Shown here: positions 24,898-33,432 of the stretch, piece after piece | Layout: every line of letters starts with the position of its first letter | Numbering within the stretch: the stretch's first letter is position 1 | NCBI RefSeq assembly: GCF_005280195.1 | Contig: NZ_SZPR01000004.1 | Location: 62,001 to 126,000, forward strand | Direction: 5' to 3' | Length of the DNA: 64,000 nucleotides | Origin: Streptomyces galbus | Lineage (GTDB): Bacteria > Actinomycetota > Actinomycetes > Streptomycetales > Streptomycetaceae | The notes under the pieces: model-generated | Told to the model about the DNA's origin: nothing | Databases searched by the model: none | What the model saw: the letters and a program-made list of their open reading frames with translations, nothing else | Program-made: the position numbers and the translations under genes

Positions 24898-26294
24898 CCG
24901 CCGCCCGCCCCACCGCCCGGGAACTCCTCGCCCTGGTCACCGACGCGTCCACCTTCACCGAACTGCCCCACCCGGCCCGCGAGCCGGCCCCCGACGGGCC
25001 CCTCGGCTGGCCCGGCTACGACGCGGCGCGCGCCCGCGCCACGGACCGCACCGGCGAGTCCGAGTCGGTCGTCTGCGGCACCGCGGAGATCGAGGGGACC
25101 CGGGCCGTGCTCATCGCCTTCGAGTTCGGGTTCCTCGGCGGCTCGCTCGGCCGAGCCACCGGAGACCGGCTGGAGTCGGCCCACCGCTACGCCCGCGCCC
25201 ACCGCCTCCCCGTCGTCCCGCTGGTCGCCACCGGCGGCAGCCGGATGCAGGAGGGCATGCTCGCGCTGACCCAGCTCCAGCGCGTCGCACGGCAATCGGC
25301 GCTCACCCGGGAGGCCGGGCTGGCGCAGGTCGCGGTGGTGCGGGACCCGACGACCGGCGGCGGCTGGGCCACGCTGGGCGCGGGCGCCGACGTGGTGCTC
25401 GCGCTGCCGGGCGCCCAGGTGGGCTTCGCGGGCTCGCGGGTGCGGCCGCCGGACGCCGACCCGGCCGCGTACACCGCCGAGGCGCAGGTCGCGGCGGGTT
25501 CGGCCGACGCCGTCGTACCGCCCGGGGAGCTGCGCGGCACGCTCGGCCTGTGGCTGCGGCTGCTGACCGGCCGGTCCGACGCCCCGGCGCCGGTGCCCGG
25601 ACCGCTGGGCGCGACGGACCCGCCGGCCACCGGCTGGGAGGCCGTGCTGCGCGCCCGCGACCCGCGGCGCCCGCGCGCCGGGCGCTACCTGGACGCCTGC
25701 TTCACCCGGCGGGCCGAGATCCGCGGCGACCGCTGCGGCGGCGCCGACCCCGAGGGGATGCTGTGCGGATTCGGCGTCAGCGCCCGCGACGGGCGGACCG
25801 TCGCCTACGCCGCCCAGACCGGCGCGGCCACCCGCCCGGCCGGCTACCGCACGGCGACCCGGCTGATCCGCCTCGCCGACCGGCTGGGCATCCCGGTGCT
25901 GACCCTGGTGGACACCCCGGGCGCCGCGAACGACGCCGAGGCGGAGCGGCAGGGCGTGGGCCCCGCGATCGCCGAACTGTTCGGCGCGGTGGCCGGCACC
26001 CGGATCCCGGTGACCACGCTGGTCGTCGGCGAGGGCGGCTCCGGCGGCGCCCTCGCGCTGGCCGCGCCGGGCCGCACCTGGGCCGCCCCGGACAGCTACT
26101 TCTCCGTCATCGCGCCGGAGTCGGCCGCCGCCATCCTGAAGCGGCCCGCGGACCAGGTCCCGGCGACGGCCGACCACCTGCGCCTGCGCCCGCAGGACCT
26201 GGTGGAACTGGGAGTGGTGCGCGCGGGGGAGGACGACACCGACGACACCGACCACAGCGACCACACCGACGACGCGGACACCGACCGGCCGTAG
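24894..26294 (+). CDS. Fused acetyl-CoA carboxylase carboxyltransferase (beta plus alpha)
   Basis: A 466-residue crotonase-fold protein. The N-terminal half (about 1-220) is AccD-like (GGSRMQEGMLALTQLQ, GGGWATLGAGADVVLA, PGAQVGFAGSRV) but without the CxxC zinc ribbon of bacterial AccD; the C-terminal half (about 235-440) is AccA-like (IPVLTLVDTPGAANDAEAE, VVGEGGSGGALAL, YFSVIAPESAAAILKR). It should bind acyl-CoA and transfer or remove a carboxyl group. No biotin carboxylase or biotin carrier gene is nearby. The C-terminus is a Asp/Thr/His repeat (DDTDDTDHSDHTDDADTD) of unknown role. GTG 24894 overlaps the matB stop, so the two are translated together. Confidence 0.85.
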   Translation: MTAARPTARELLALVTDASTFTELPHPAREPAPDGPLGWPGYDAARARATDRTGESESVVCGTAEIEGTRAVLIAFEFGFLGGSLGRATGDRLESAHRYARAHRLPVVPLVATGGSRMQEGMLALTQLQRVARQSALTREAGLAQVAVVRDPTTGGGWATLGAGADVVLALPGAQVGFAGSRVRPPDADPAAYTAEAQVAAGSADAVVPPGELRGTLGLWLRLLTGRSDAPAPVPGPLGATDPPATGWEAVLRARDPRRPRAGRYLDACFTRRAEIRGDRCGGADPEGMLCGFGVSARDGRTVAYAAQTGAATRPAGYRTATRLIRLADRLGIPVLTLVDTPGAANDAEAERQGVGPAIAELFGAVAGTRIPVTTLVVGEGGSGGALALAAPGRTWAAPDSYFSVIAPESAAAILKRPADQVPATADHLRLRPQDLVELGVVRAGEDDTDDTDHSDHTDDADTDRP

Positions 26295-26354
26295 GGCCCG
26301 GCGCCGGATGCCCGGCCTGGGGCGGCCGTGAGCGGCGGGCGGGCCCCCGCCGGC

Positions 26355-29300
26355 TCACCGCACCCCGATCGCCCGCACCAGCGTCTGGGTCACGGACCCG
26401 CCCCGGTCGTCATGGGCCGACGCCCGCAGGGACACCGACGCCGCGCCGCGCGGCACGGCGAGCGTCCCGTGCCAGGTGCCCGCGCCGCCGGTCAGCGGGA
26501 CCGGCCGCCAGGTCGCCCCGTCGTCGTAGGACACCGCGAGGGTGCCGCCGCCGGGGGTGCCGGTGCCGGCCGCGCCCGCGACGTACCGCGCGCCGAGGCC
26601 GACCGGGACGCGGCTGCCACCCCGGACGTCGCCGGCCAGGTCGGTGTCCACGGCGAAGGACAGGTTGATCAGCGGCAGGTACGTCCAGTGGTCCTCGGGT
26701 GTGGCGGCGGAGCGCACGGTCCACTCGGCGTGGCCCTGACTCGCCCGGGACCAGCGGCCGGCGTCGAGCGCGGTGTCCGTGACGACGGTGTAGGTGCGGG
26801 CGTCGGCGGGCGCGTCCTGGACGGTGACGCCGCTGCCCCGGCGCCGGTCGACCAGGGCGCCGTCGAGGAGGACCGAGGTGGTCTGGGTCATACCGCTCTC
26901 CTCGCTCCACGCGTCGCCGGACCCGGTGTGATCGGGCCCGGAGTCGCCCCAGCCGGGCACGTCGAACCGCAGGGTGTTCCCGGAGCGCTGCTGGCCCCGG
27001 CCGAGCCCGGTGCCCAGCCAGGGGTGCCACACCGGCCGGAACCAGTTGAGCACCGGGTGGCTGCCGCCCCGGTAGGCGACCGGCCCCGACCGCTCCTCCA
27101 GCGCGCCGTCCCCCGCGGTGACCGACTCGTGCCAGAGCTGGCCGGGCCCGGTGGACACGTGGTCCGTGCGCAGGGCGGGCAGGCCGACCCGCTCCAGGAA
27201 CCCGATGCCGAGGGGGAAGGCGTCGGTCAGGGAGTAGCGGAACTCGCCGCCGCTGCGCGGGCCGGGGGCGTGGAACCGGACGTCCACGGTGGCGAGTTCG
27301 CGGGCGGGGGGCGTGTAGGTGAGGTCGCGGTCCGGGACCGCGCCGGCGTGGCCCTCCGACAGGTCGTACACCCAGGGCGTGTCGGGGGTGCCGGTCAGGA
27401 CGGCCGTGGGCCGGGCGCGCAGCCGGGCCGCGTCGGCCGTGTCGAGCGTGGCGACCGGGAACGGCCGGTCGCCCCCGTCGTCCGTGCCCCACCAGGCGGT
27501 CAGCCGGCCGGGCACGTCGTCGGTGACGAACAGCGCGGCCACGCCCGCCTCCTGGGCCGCCTGCGCGAGGGCGACGGGGTCGGCGCCGTCGGCGAGCCGC
27601 ACGAGCACCGCCTCGCCCGCGGCACCCGCGAGCGCCCCCGGGGCGGGGCCGGGCCACTCCCCCGCGTCGGCCAGCGGCAGGGTGCGGTGCCCGGCCGGCC
27701 GCGCCCCGCCGGGCTGGACGACCGCCTCCCGGACGCCGGTGACCCGCAGCGCGGGCGCGCCGAGCCGCCACACCGTGCGGTACTCGAAGCGGCCCCGGGT
27801 GACCCGGTCGGTGGGCGCGGCGAAGACGCTGTCGTACGCCACCGGCACCTGGACCGCGCCGGACAGGTCGGTGCCGTCGGCGCTGCGGTCGTACTCCATG
27901 AGCAGTTGCCGGGTCTCGGTGCGCCGGCCGACGTCGGCCCGCACCTCGCGCAACCGGCTCCCGTCCAGGGTCACTTCGCGGTCCCGGTCGAGGACGACCT
28001 CGGGCGCGGCGAGGAAGCCGAGGCCGAGGGAGTCGGCGCCGTGGCCGCCGCGCACGTCGAGGAAAGAGGTCAGGCTGTACGTGCCCGGCGGCAGCCGCAG
28101 CGTGAGGGTGCCGGTGTCGCCGACGTGCTCGGGGGTGGCGTCCGCGCCCCGGGCGAGGCGCTGGACGGTGAGGTCGGCGGCCGCGGGGGTGCCGTCACGG
28201 TCCTTGACGTGCACGGTGAGCGTGTACCGCTCGTCCTCCTCGACCAGGCCGAACGCGGTGTGCGCGAGCGGGGTGCCGGTGGCGTCGGCGGCCTCGACGC
28301 GCCCGCTGGTGAGGCCGGCCGGGGCGCGGGTGGCGTCGCCGGTGACGGTCGTGGACGCGGTGCCGTGGGCGGGCACGGTGAGCGTGGTGTCGGCGAGGGT
28401 GACGACGCCCTCGGGGGCGCCGGTGACCGACAGCCGCACCACGGTGTCGGTGCCGGAGGAGTTGGCGTAGGTGAGGGTCCGGGTGACCGGCCGGTCGGTG
28501 GCGGGGGGCCAGCGGTGGAAGCCCAGGTCGGCGCTGCCGGTGGCGGTGACGCGGGCGCCGATCGCGTCCGGCACGCTCACCCGGCCCGCGCCCGCCGTGT
28601 AGGCGGGGGCGTCCAGCCGTGCGGAGGTGGACATCAGGGCGTCCTTGAGCCGGGTGCCGGTCCAGTCGGGGTGCTGCTCGGCGAGGAGCGCGGCCACGCC
28701 CGCGACGTGCGGGGTGGCCATCGACGTACCGCTCAGGGTGGTGTAGTAGCCGCTGCCGGCGGTGAGTCGGGAGCGGGCGGCGAGGATGTCGACGCCCGGG
28801 GCGGACAGGTCCGGCTTGAGGGCGTGGTCGCCGTGGCGGGGGCCGGCACTGGTGAAGGAGGCGGGCCGGTCGGCGGAGTCGACGGCGCCGACCGTCAGGG
28901 CCGCGTCGGCGGCGCCGGGCGAGCCGATGGACGAGGGCGTGCCGGTGTTGCCCGCGGCGACGACGAACAGCGCGCCGGTCTCGGCGGACAGCGTGTCCAG
29001 CGCGCGGGCCATCGGGTCGGTGCCGTCGCTGGGTTCGGTGGTGCCGAGGCTCATGGAGACGACGTCGGCGTGCACCTCGCGGGCCGCCCACTCCATGCCC
29101 GCGATGATCTGCGACTCGCTGCCCGAGCCCTGGTCGCCGAGCACCTTGCCGACGGCGAGGGTCGCGCCGGGCGCGACACCCTTCTCCCGGCCGTCGGAGG
29201 CGGCCCCGCTGCCGCCGGCCGTCGAGGCGACGTGCGTGCCGTGGCCGTTGCGGTCGGCGGCCGGCTCCCCCTCCTCCCCCTCGACGAAGTTCCGGCTGAC

Positions 29301-30002
29301 CGCCACCCGGTCCGCCAGGTCGGGGTGGTCCGGGTCCACGCCGGTGTCGAGGACGGCGACGGTGACGCCCTTGCCGGTCAGGCCCGCCTCCCAGGCCGCT
29401 GCCGTCCCGATGCGGGCGTTGCTTTCGGCCATGTCGGCGGTGACGCGCCCGTCCAGCCAGACCGCGCCGACACCGCTGCCGTGCCGGGTGAACTCGCCCC
29501 AGAAGTCCCGCCCCTTGGCCGCCTCCACGGCGATCCCGCGGATGCTGGGCAGGGTCCGGGTGCGCTCGGCCGACCGCGGGGTGAGGGCCCGCGCGCCCGG
29601 GGCGCGGGTGAGGATCAGCGGCAGCTCCCCGGTGGCGGAGTCGCCGAGTCCCTGGCGCAGCAGCGCGCTGACGTCGAACAGCCGCCGGTCGAGCGTCCCG
29701 GCCCGCAGGTACGGCCGGGCCTCGTCCGGCACGACGGTGATCTCGCCGTCGTCCGACTGGGTGCGCACGGCCCCGGTGGCGCCCCGGGGGCGCTCCACGG
29801 TGACCGTCCGGTGCCCGCCGGCGAGGTCGGTGACGGTGACCTCGTCCCCGGTGACCAGGGTGACCGTACGGGCGGTGCCGGCGGCCGGGGCGGCGGGGGT
29901 GTCCGCGGCGCGGGCGGGGCCGGCCACCGGGAGCACCGCGGCCACCAGCCCGGCCGACAGGAGGGCGGCCGCCGTGCCTCTGACGGGTCGTCGTCTGCTC
30001 AT
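26355..30002 (-). CDS. Secreted S8 (subtilisin-like) serine protease, large multidomain
   Basis: A 1215-residue protein. Signal peptide in residues 1-33 (RRRPVRGTAAALL to PARAAD), propeptide region to about 205, then the S8 domain with a complete triad: D219 (VAVLDTG), H254 (NGHGTHVA) and S427 (SGTSMATPHVAG), with oxyanion N352 (AAGNTG). After about residue 460 come roughly 750 residues of beta-rich domains, including Fn3/PA-like stretches, with no membrane anchor or sorting signal. It should be released to degrade proteins outside the cell. ATG 30002 is preceded by GGAAGAGG. It is a single-gene unit, divergent from the 30209 cluster. Confidence 0.9.
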   Translation of the reverse strand: MSRRRPVRGTAAALLSAGLVAAVLPVAGPARAADTPAAPAAGTARTVTLVTGDEVTVTDLAGGHRTVTVERPRGATGAVRTQSDDGEITVVPDEARPYLRAGTLDRRLFDVSALLRQGLGDSATGELPLILTRAPGARALTPRSAERTRTLPSIRGIAVEAAKGRDFWGEFTRHGSGVGAVWLDGRVTADMAESNARIGTAAAWEAGLTGKGVTVAVLDTGVDPDHPDLADRVAVSRNFVEGEEGEPAADRNGHGTHVASTAGGSGAASDGREKGVAPGATLAVGKVLGDQGSGSESQIIAGMEWAAREVHADVVSMSLGTTEPSDGTDPMARALDTLSAETGALFVVAAGNTGTPSSIGSPGAADAALTVGAVDSADRPASFTSAGPRHGDHALKPDLSAPGVDILAARSRLTAGSGYYTTLSGTSMATPHVAGVAALLAEQHPDWTGTRLKDALMSTSARLDAPAYTAGAGRVSVPDAIGARVTATGSADLGFHRWPPATDRPVTRTLTYANSSGTDTVVRLSVTGAPEGVVTLADTTLTVPAHGTASTTVTGDATRAPAGLTSGRVEAADATGTPLAHTAFGLVEEDERYTLTVHVKDRDGTPAAADLTVQRLARGADATPEHVGDTGTLTLRLPPGTYSLTSFLDVRGGHGADSLGLGFLAAPEVVLDRDREVTLDGSRLREVRADVGRRTETRQLLMEYDRSADGTDLSGAVQVPVAYDSVFAAPTDRVTRGRFEYRTVWRLGAPALRVTGVREAVVQPGGARPAGHRTLPLADAGEWPGPAPGALAGAAGEAVLVRLADGADPVALAQAAQEAGVAALFVTDDVPGRLTAWWGTDDGGDRPFPVATLDTADAARLRARPTAVLTGTPDTPWVYDLSEGHAGAVPDRDLTYTPPARELATVDVRFHAPGPRSGGEFRYSLTDAFPLGIGFLERVGLPALRTDHVSTGPGQLWHESVTAGDGALEERSGPVAYRGGSHPVLNWFRPVWHPWLGTGLGRGQQRSGNTLRFDVPGWGDSGPDHTGSGDAWSEESGMTQTTSVLLDGALVDRRRGSGVTVQDAPADARTYTVVTDTALDAGRWSRASQGHAEWTVRSAATPEDHWTYLPLINLSFAVDTDLAGDVRGGSRVPVGLGARYVAGAAGTGTPGGGTLAVSYDDGATWRPVPLTGGAGTWHGTLAVPRGAASVSLRASAHDDRGGSVTQTLVRAIGVR

Positions 30003-30208
30003 CCACGCCTCTTCCGCCGTCGTGAGTCGTGCTGCCCGACGAGTGTCACGGGACCTGTGCGGCAACGGAGTTGGTGCGGACGCGGCGAGAAGGCGACGTG
30101 GCGGGTTCCCGCCAGTGCGGGGGCGGTGCCGGACGGGGCGGGAGGACAACCGTGAGCACCGTCCGTAACAATGAGGGCGCACAGAGCCGCAGTACCGACG
30201 GGGGCACG

Positions 30209-30595
30209 ATGGCAGCACTGGTGGAGTTCACGACCGCGGACGGCGTCGCGGTCGCCGTGGAGGCGGCCGAGCCGCCCCGGCCCGGGTCCCGGCTGGTCGC
30301 CCGGGACAACGGCGTCGTCCAGGCGTCCCGCACCTTCGAGGGTGCGCTGGAGGGGGTCCGCGCCGCCGCCGAGTCGGCCCTGCGGGTCTTCCGCGACGGC
30401 TCGCTGCGCCCGGACGGCGTGGAGATCGAGTTCGGGGTGAAGCTGTCGGCGGAGACGGGCGCGATCATCGCCAAGGGCACGGCGGAGGGCCACCTGGTGG
30501 TGAAGCTGAGCTGGAGCCCGGCGACGGCGGGGCCGGCCCCGGCTGGCGCGGCGGCCGTCCCCGCGCCCGCCCCCGAGAGCACCCCCACCGTCTGA
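30209..30595 (+). CDS. CU044_2847-family protein (trypsin-co-occurring domain type 1)
   Basis: A 128-residue protein with one small alpha/beta domain (residues 1-100): AALVEFTTADGVAVAVEA, TFEGALEGVRAAAES, and the hallmark VEIEFGVKLSAETGAIIAKG. A Pro/Ala tail follows. From memory this matches the CU044_2847 family, described as a domain found beside trypsin-like proteases in NTPase-centred conflict systems. Its biochemical role is unknown. ATG 30209 follows a GGGGG run. The gene ends one base before the GTG of the trypsin-like protein, so it is co-translated with that likely partner. Confidence 0.85.
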   Translation: MAALVEFTTADGVAVAVEAAEPPRPGSRLVARDNGVVQASRTFEGALEGVRAAAESALRVFRDGSLRPDGVEIEFGVKLSAETGAIIAKGTAEGHLVVKLSWSPATAGPAPAGAAAVPAPAPESTPTV

Positions 30596-30596
30596 C

Positions 30597-32306
30597 GTGC
30601 GGCCGCTGAGGAGTGCCGCGTGGCACGCCCGGATCGAACGCGTCGGCGGCACGGTGGCCGGGGCGGGTTTCCTCGTCGCCCCGCGCACCGTGCTGACCTG
30701 CGCGCACGTCGTGCACGACCTCCCCGCCGGTGAACTCGCCGTGTCCTTCGCCGCGTTCCCCGGCCGCCCCGCCGTGCCGGCCCGGCGCGTCGCCGGCGGC
30801 GGCTGGGACGCCGGCACCGCCGCCGACCTCGGCGACCTCGCCGTCCTGGAGCTGGCGGAGGACGCGCCGAGCGCCCCGGCCGCCCTGGCCCCCGCCGACA
30901 CGGCGTACGGCACACCGCCGCGCAAGCTCGTCGTGTACGGCTTCCCGGACGGCTTCGACGAGGGCACGCTCGCCGAGTACCGCGTCACCGCACCCCAGTT
31001 GATCAGCGGCGAGTGGCTCCAGCTCGAGGCCTGGCAGCTCGGCGGCCAGCCGCTCGCCCCCGGCTTCAGCGGCGCCGCCGTCACCCTCGTCGACACCGGT
31101 GAGGTGGTCGGCATGGTCACCGCCGACGCCGGCGCCCAGGGCGTGCGCACCGGGCGGATGATGCCGACCGAGGTGATGGCCCGGCACTGGCCCGCGCTGG
31201 AGGGCCTGGTCCCCACCTCCGACCACCACGGCGCCGACCGGGCGCGGCTGCGCGGGCTGGTCGAGCGGGCGGAGCGCACCGGCCTGGACTGCGACCCCGT
31301 ACGGCTGTACCGGGCGGCGGCCGGGGAGCTGGCGCCGGAGCCGCCCGAGGAGGGCTTCGACTCGCTGTGGTCGGCGGCGCTGTTCGTGCTGTGCGAACTG
31401 GACGGGCCGGACGCGGCGGCGACCGTCGCCCGGTTCGCGGACCTGGTCGAGGAGCAGTTCTCCGCGCCCGTGGAGCGGCCCGGGAGCCCCGAGTGGTCGC
31501 CCATCCTGGTCGACCTCCGGCACAGCGGCGCGGGCGACGACCTGGTGCGCGTGGAGGTGTCGGCGTACAGCGGCGGGCGCCGGCACCCGGTGGACTCGGG
31601 GACGGTGCCGCGCTCCCGGCTGCCCGGCTACGTGCAGGACCGCATCGACGCGGCGTTCCGGTACCTGACCCCCGGCTGCGACGAGCTGATCGCGTTCGCG
31701 CTGCCGCGCGACTGGCTCGACCTGCCCGTGGACCGCTGGCACCCGGGTCCCGACGACGAGACCCCGCTCGGCTGCAAGCACCCGCTGGTCGTCACCGACC
31801 AGGCGCGCCGCAGGGCCGGCACCCGGCACGTCCTCACCCGCGCCTGGAACCGGCTCGACTCGCTGCCCGGCGCGCGGATGCACCGGGTGGAGTGCACGGA
31901 GCGGGAGGCGGCCGGTCGGCTGCGGCTGGAGCTGCTGCGGGCCGACGGCTGCCTGGTGGGGTTCGCCGCGGCGCCCTCGGCCGCCCGCGCCCACTTCACC
32001 ACCTCGCTCACCGCGCCCGCCCCGCTGGTGGCCTGGTCGCGCCGCGGCTGCCCGGGCGGGCCCGACCGGCAGCCCTGCACGGGAGGCGAGGGCTGCCCGG
32101 GCAAGGTGTTCCTGGACGAGCTGGACGCCGGCCTGGCCGGCCGCCCGCCCGCGGAACTCCCGCGCCGCGTCTGGGAACTGCGCCTGGAGGCCGACGCCGA
32201 GGACGGCCACTGGGCGCGCGACCTCCAACTGCTGTGGGACGACCCCCGGATCTTCCCCGACCCACCCGCCACGGGCCCGGCGCACGCCCGCTCACCCGTG
32301 GCCTGA
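30597..32306 (+). CDS. Trypsin-like peptidase fused to a VMAP-C domain
   Basis: 569 residues. Residues 1-200 are a trypsin-like protease with a complete triad: H37 (VLTCAHVV), D80 (LGDLAVLEL) and S158 (LAPGFSGAAVT). There is no signal peptide, so it is intracellular. Residues 205-275 are a helical linker. Residues about 295-560 match the VMAP-C domain of vWA-MoxR-associated proteins: FALPRDWLDLPVDRW, CKHPLVVTD, CTGGEGCPGKVFLDEL and the closing RDLQLLWDDPRIFPDPP. In known systems this couples a protease to a MoxR/vWA sensor; here the MoxR-like ATPase is the next gene. GTG 30597 directly follows the previous stop. Confidence 0.85.
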   Translation: MRPLRSAAWHARIERVGGTVAGAGFLVAPRTVLTCAHVVHDLPAGELAVSFAAFPGRPAVPARRVAGGGWDAGTAADLGDLAVLELAEDAPSAPAALAPADTAYGTPPRKLVVYGFPDGFDEGTLAEYRVTAPQLISGEWLQLEAWQLGGQPLAPGFSGAAVTLVDTGEVVGMVTADAGAQGVRTGRMMPTEVMARHWPALEGLVPTSDHHGADRARLRGLVERAERTGLDCDPVRLYRAAAGELAPEPPEEGFDSLWSAALFVLCELDGPDAAATVARFADLVEEQFSAPVERPGSPEWSPILVDLRHSGAGDDLVRVEVSAYSGGRRHPVDSGTVPRSRLPGYVQDRIDAAFRYLTPGCDELIAFALPRDWLDLPVDRWHPGPDDETPLGCKHPLVVTDQARRRAGTRHVLTRAWNRLDSLPGARMHRVECTEREAAGRLRLELLRADGCLVGFAAAPSAARAHFTTSLTAPAPLVAWSRRGCPGGPDRQPCTGGEGCPGKVFLDELDAGLAGRPPAELPRRVWELRLEADAEDGHWARDLQLLWDDPRIFPDPPATGPAHARSPVA

Positions 32307-32388
32307 ACGGCCGCCCGCCGTGGCCGACTCACCCCCCCACCCTCCTGCACACCCGCCCGCACCCCACCGTCGGAGACCGAGAACCGCC

Positions 32389-33432
32389 ATGCCGCACTGG
32401 TCCGTCTACACCGGCAGCAGCGAACCGCACGACGGCATCGACCGGCTGCCCGCCCCGCCGCCCTGGCGGGCGTTCGACGGCACGCCCGTGCTGCCCCCGC
32501 CCCGGGACGCCGACGACGAGGCGGCCGTCTCCCCCGACCGCGTGCACCGCGCCCGCACCTACGTCGCCACCCCGGAGGCGGTCCAGCTCGTCAACGCGGC
32601 CCTGGTGCTGCGCCGCCCGCTGCTGGTCACCGGCCCGCCCGGCACCGGCAAGTCCTCGCTGGCCTACGCCGTGGCCCGCGAGCTGCGGCTCGGCCCGGTG
32701 CTGCGCTGGAACATCACCAGCCGCAGCACCCTCGCCGACGGCCTCTACCAGTACGACCCGCTGTCCCGCCTGTACGCGGCCCGCCAGGCGTCCCTCGGTG
32801 GTGACGCGGCGGGCGAGACCGGGGTGGAGGACCACCTGCGCCTCGGCCCGCTGGGCACCGCGCTGCTGCCGTACGGGCGTCCCCGGGTGCTGCTCGTCGA
32901 CGAGATCGACAAGAGCGACCTCGACCTGCCCAACGACCTGCTGAACGTGCTGGAGGAGGGGCAGTACGAGATCCCCGAGCTGATGCGCGCCGCGCGGCGG
33001 ACCGGCGAGGATCACGCAGGGACCGGCGAGGAGGCCGTCGAGGTGCTGGCCGACGGCACCGGCACCCCCGTACCGGTCCGGCGCGGCCGGGTCCGCTGCC
33101 GGGCGTTCCCGTTCGTCGTGCTGACCAGCAACGGCGAGCGCGAGTTCCCGCCCGCCTTCCTGCGCCGCTGCGTCCGGCTCGCGCTGCGCCGCCCGGACGG
33201 CGAGCGGCTCGCCGAGATCGTGCGCGCCCACCTCGGCACGGCCACCGGCGGGGCGGGCCCGCTCATCGACCGGTTCGTGGAACGCGCCAAGGACGGCGAA
33301 CTGGCCACCGACCAGCTCCTGAACGCCCTTTACCTGACCGGCGTCGCGGGCCTGGACGCCCCCTCGCGCGACGCCCTGGCGGAACAGCTGATGCCCTACC
33401 TGAGCGCCCCGGCGGACGGCGATGGCCTCTGA
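32389..33432 (+). CDS. MoxR-like AAA+ ATPase
   Basis: A 347-residue ATPase: Walker A LVTGPPGTGKSSLAY (about residues 78-92), Walker B RVLLVDEIDKSDLDLPNDLL (about 166-185), sensor 1 VVLTSNGEREFPPAFLRRC with its arginine finger region, and a short C-terminal lid. It resembles the MoxR/RavA branch that works with vWA-domain partners. It should remodel or switch the neighbouring proteins using ATP. ATG 32389 is chosen because the region before it is Pro/His-rich and lacks strong coding character; GGAG lies about 13 bases upstream. The last codons overlap the start of the 1492-residue protein. Confidence 0.87.
   Translation: MPHWSVYTGSSEPHDGIDRLPAPPPWRAFDGTPVLPPPRDADDEAAVSPDRVHRARTYVATPEAVQLVNAALVLRRPLLVTGPPGTGKSSLAYAVARELRLGPVLRWNITSRSTLADGLYQYDPLSRLYAARQASLGGDAAGETGVEDHLRLGPLGTALLPYGRPRVLLVDEIDKSDLDLPNDLLNVLEEGQYEIPELMRAARRTGEDHAGTGEEAVEVLADGTGTPVPVRRGRVRCRAFPFVVLTSNGEREFPPAFLRRCVRLALRRPDGERLAEIVRAHLGTATGGAGPLIDRFVERAKDGELATDQLLNALYLTGVAGLDAPSRDALAEQLMPYLSAPADGDGL

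Noticed and set aside
26328..30155. A 1275-codon open frame on the plus strand opposite the subtilase
   Set aside because: Low-complexity Gly/Arg/Val translation without motifs; the minus-strand frame has a signal peptide and an intact Ser/His/Asp triad.
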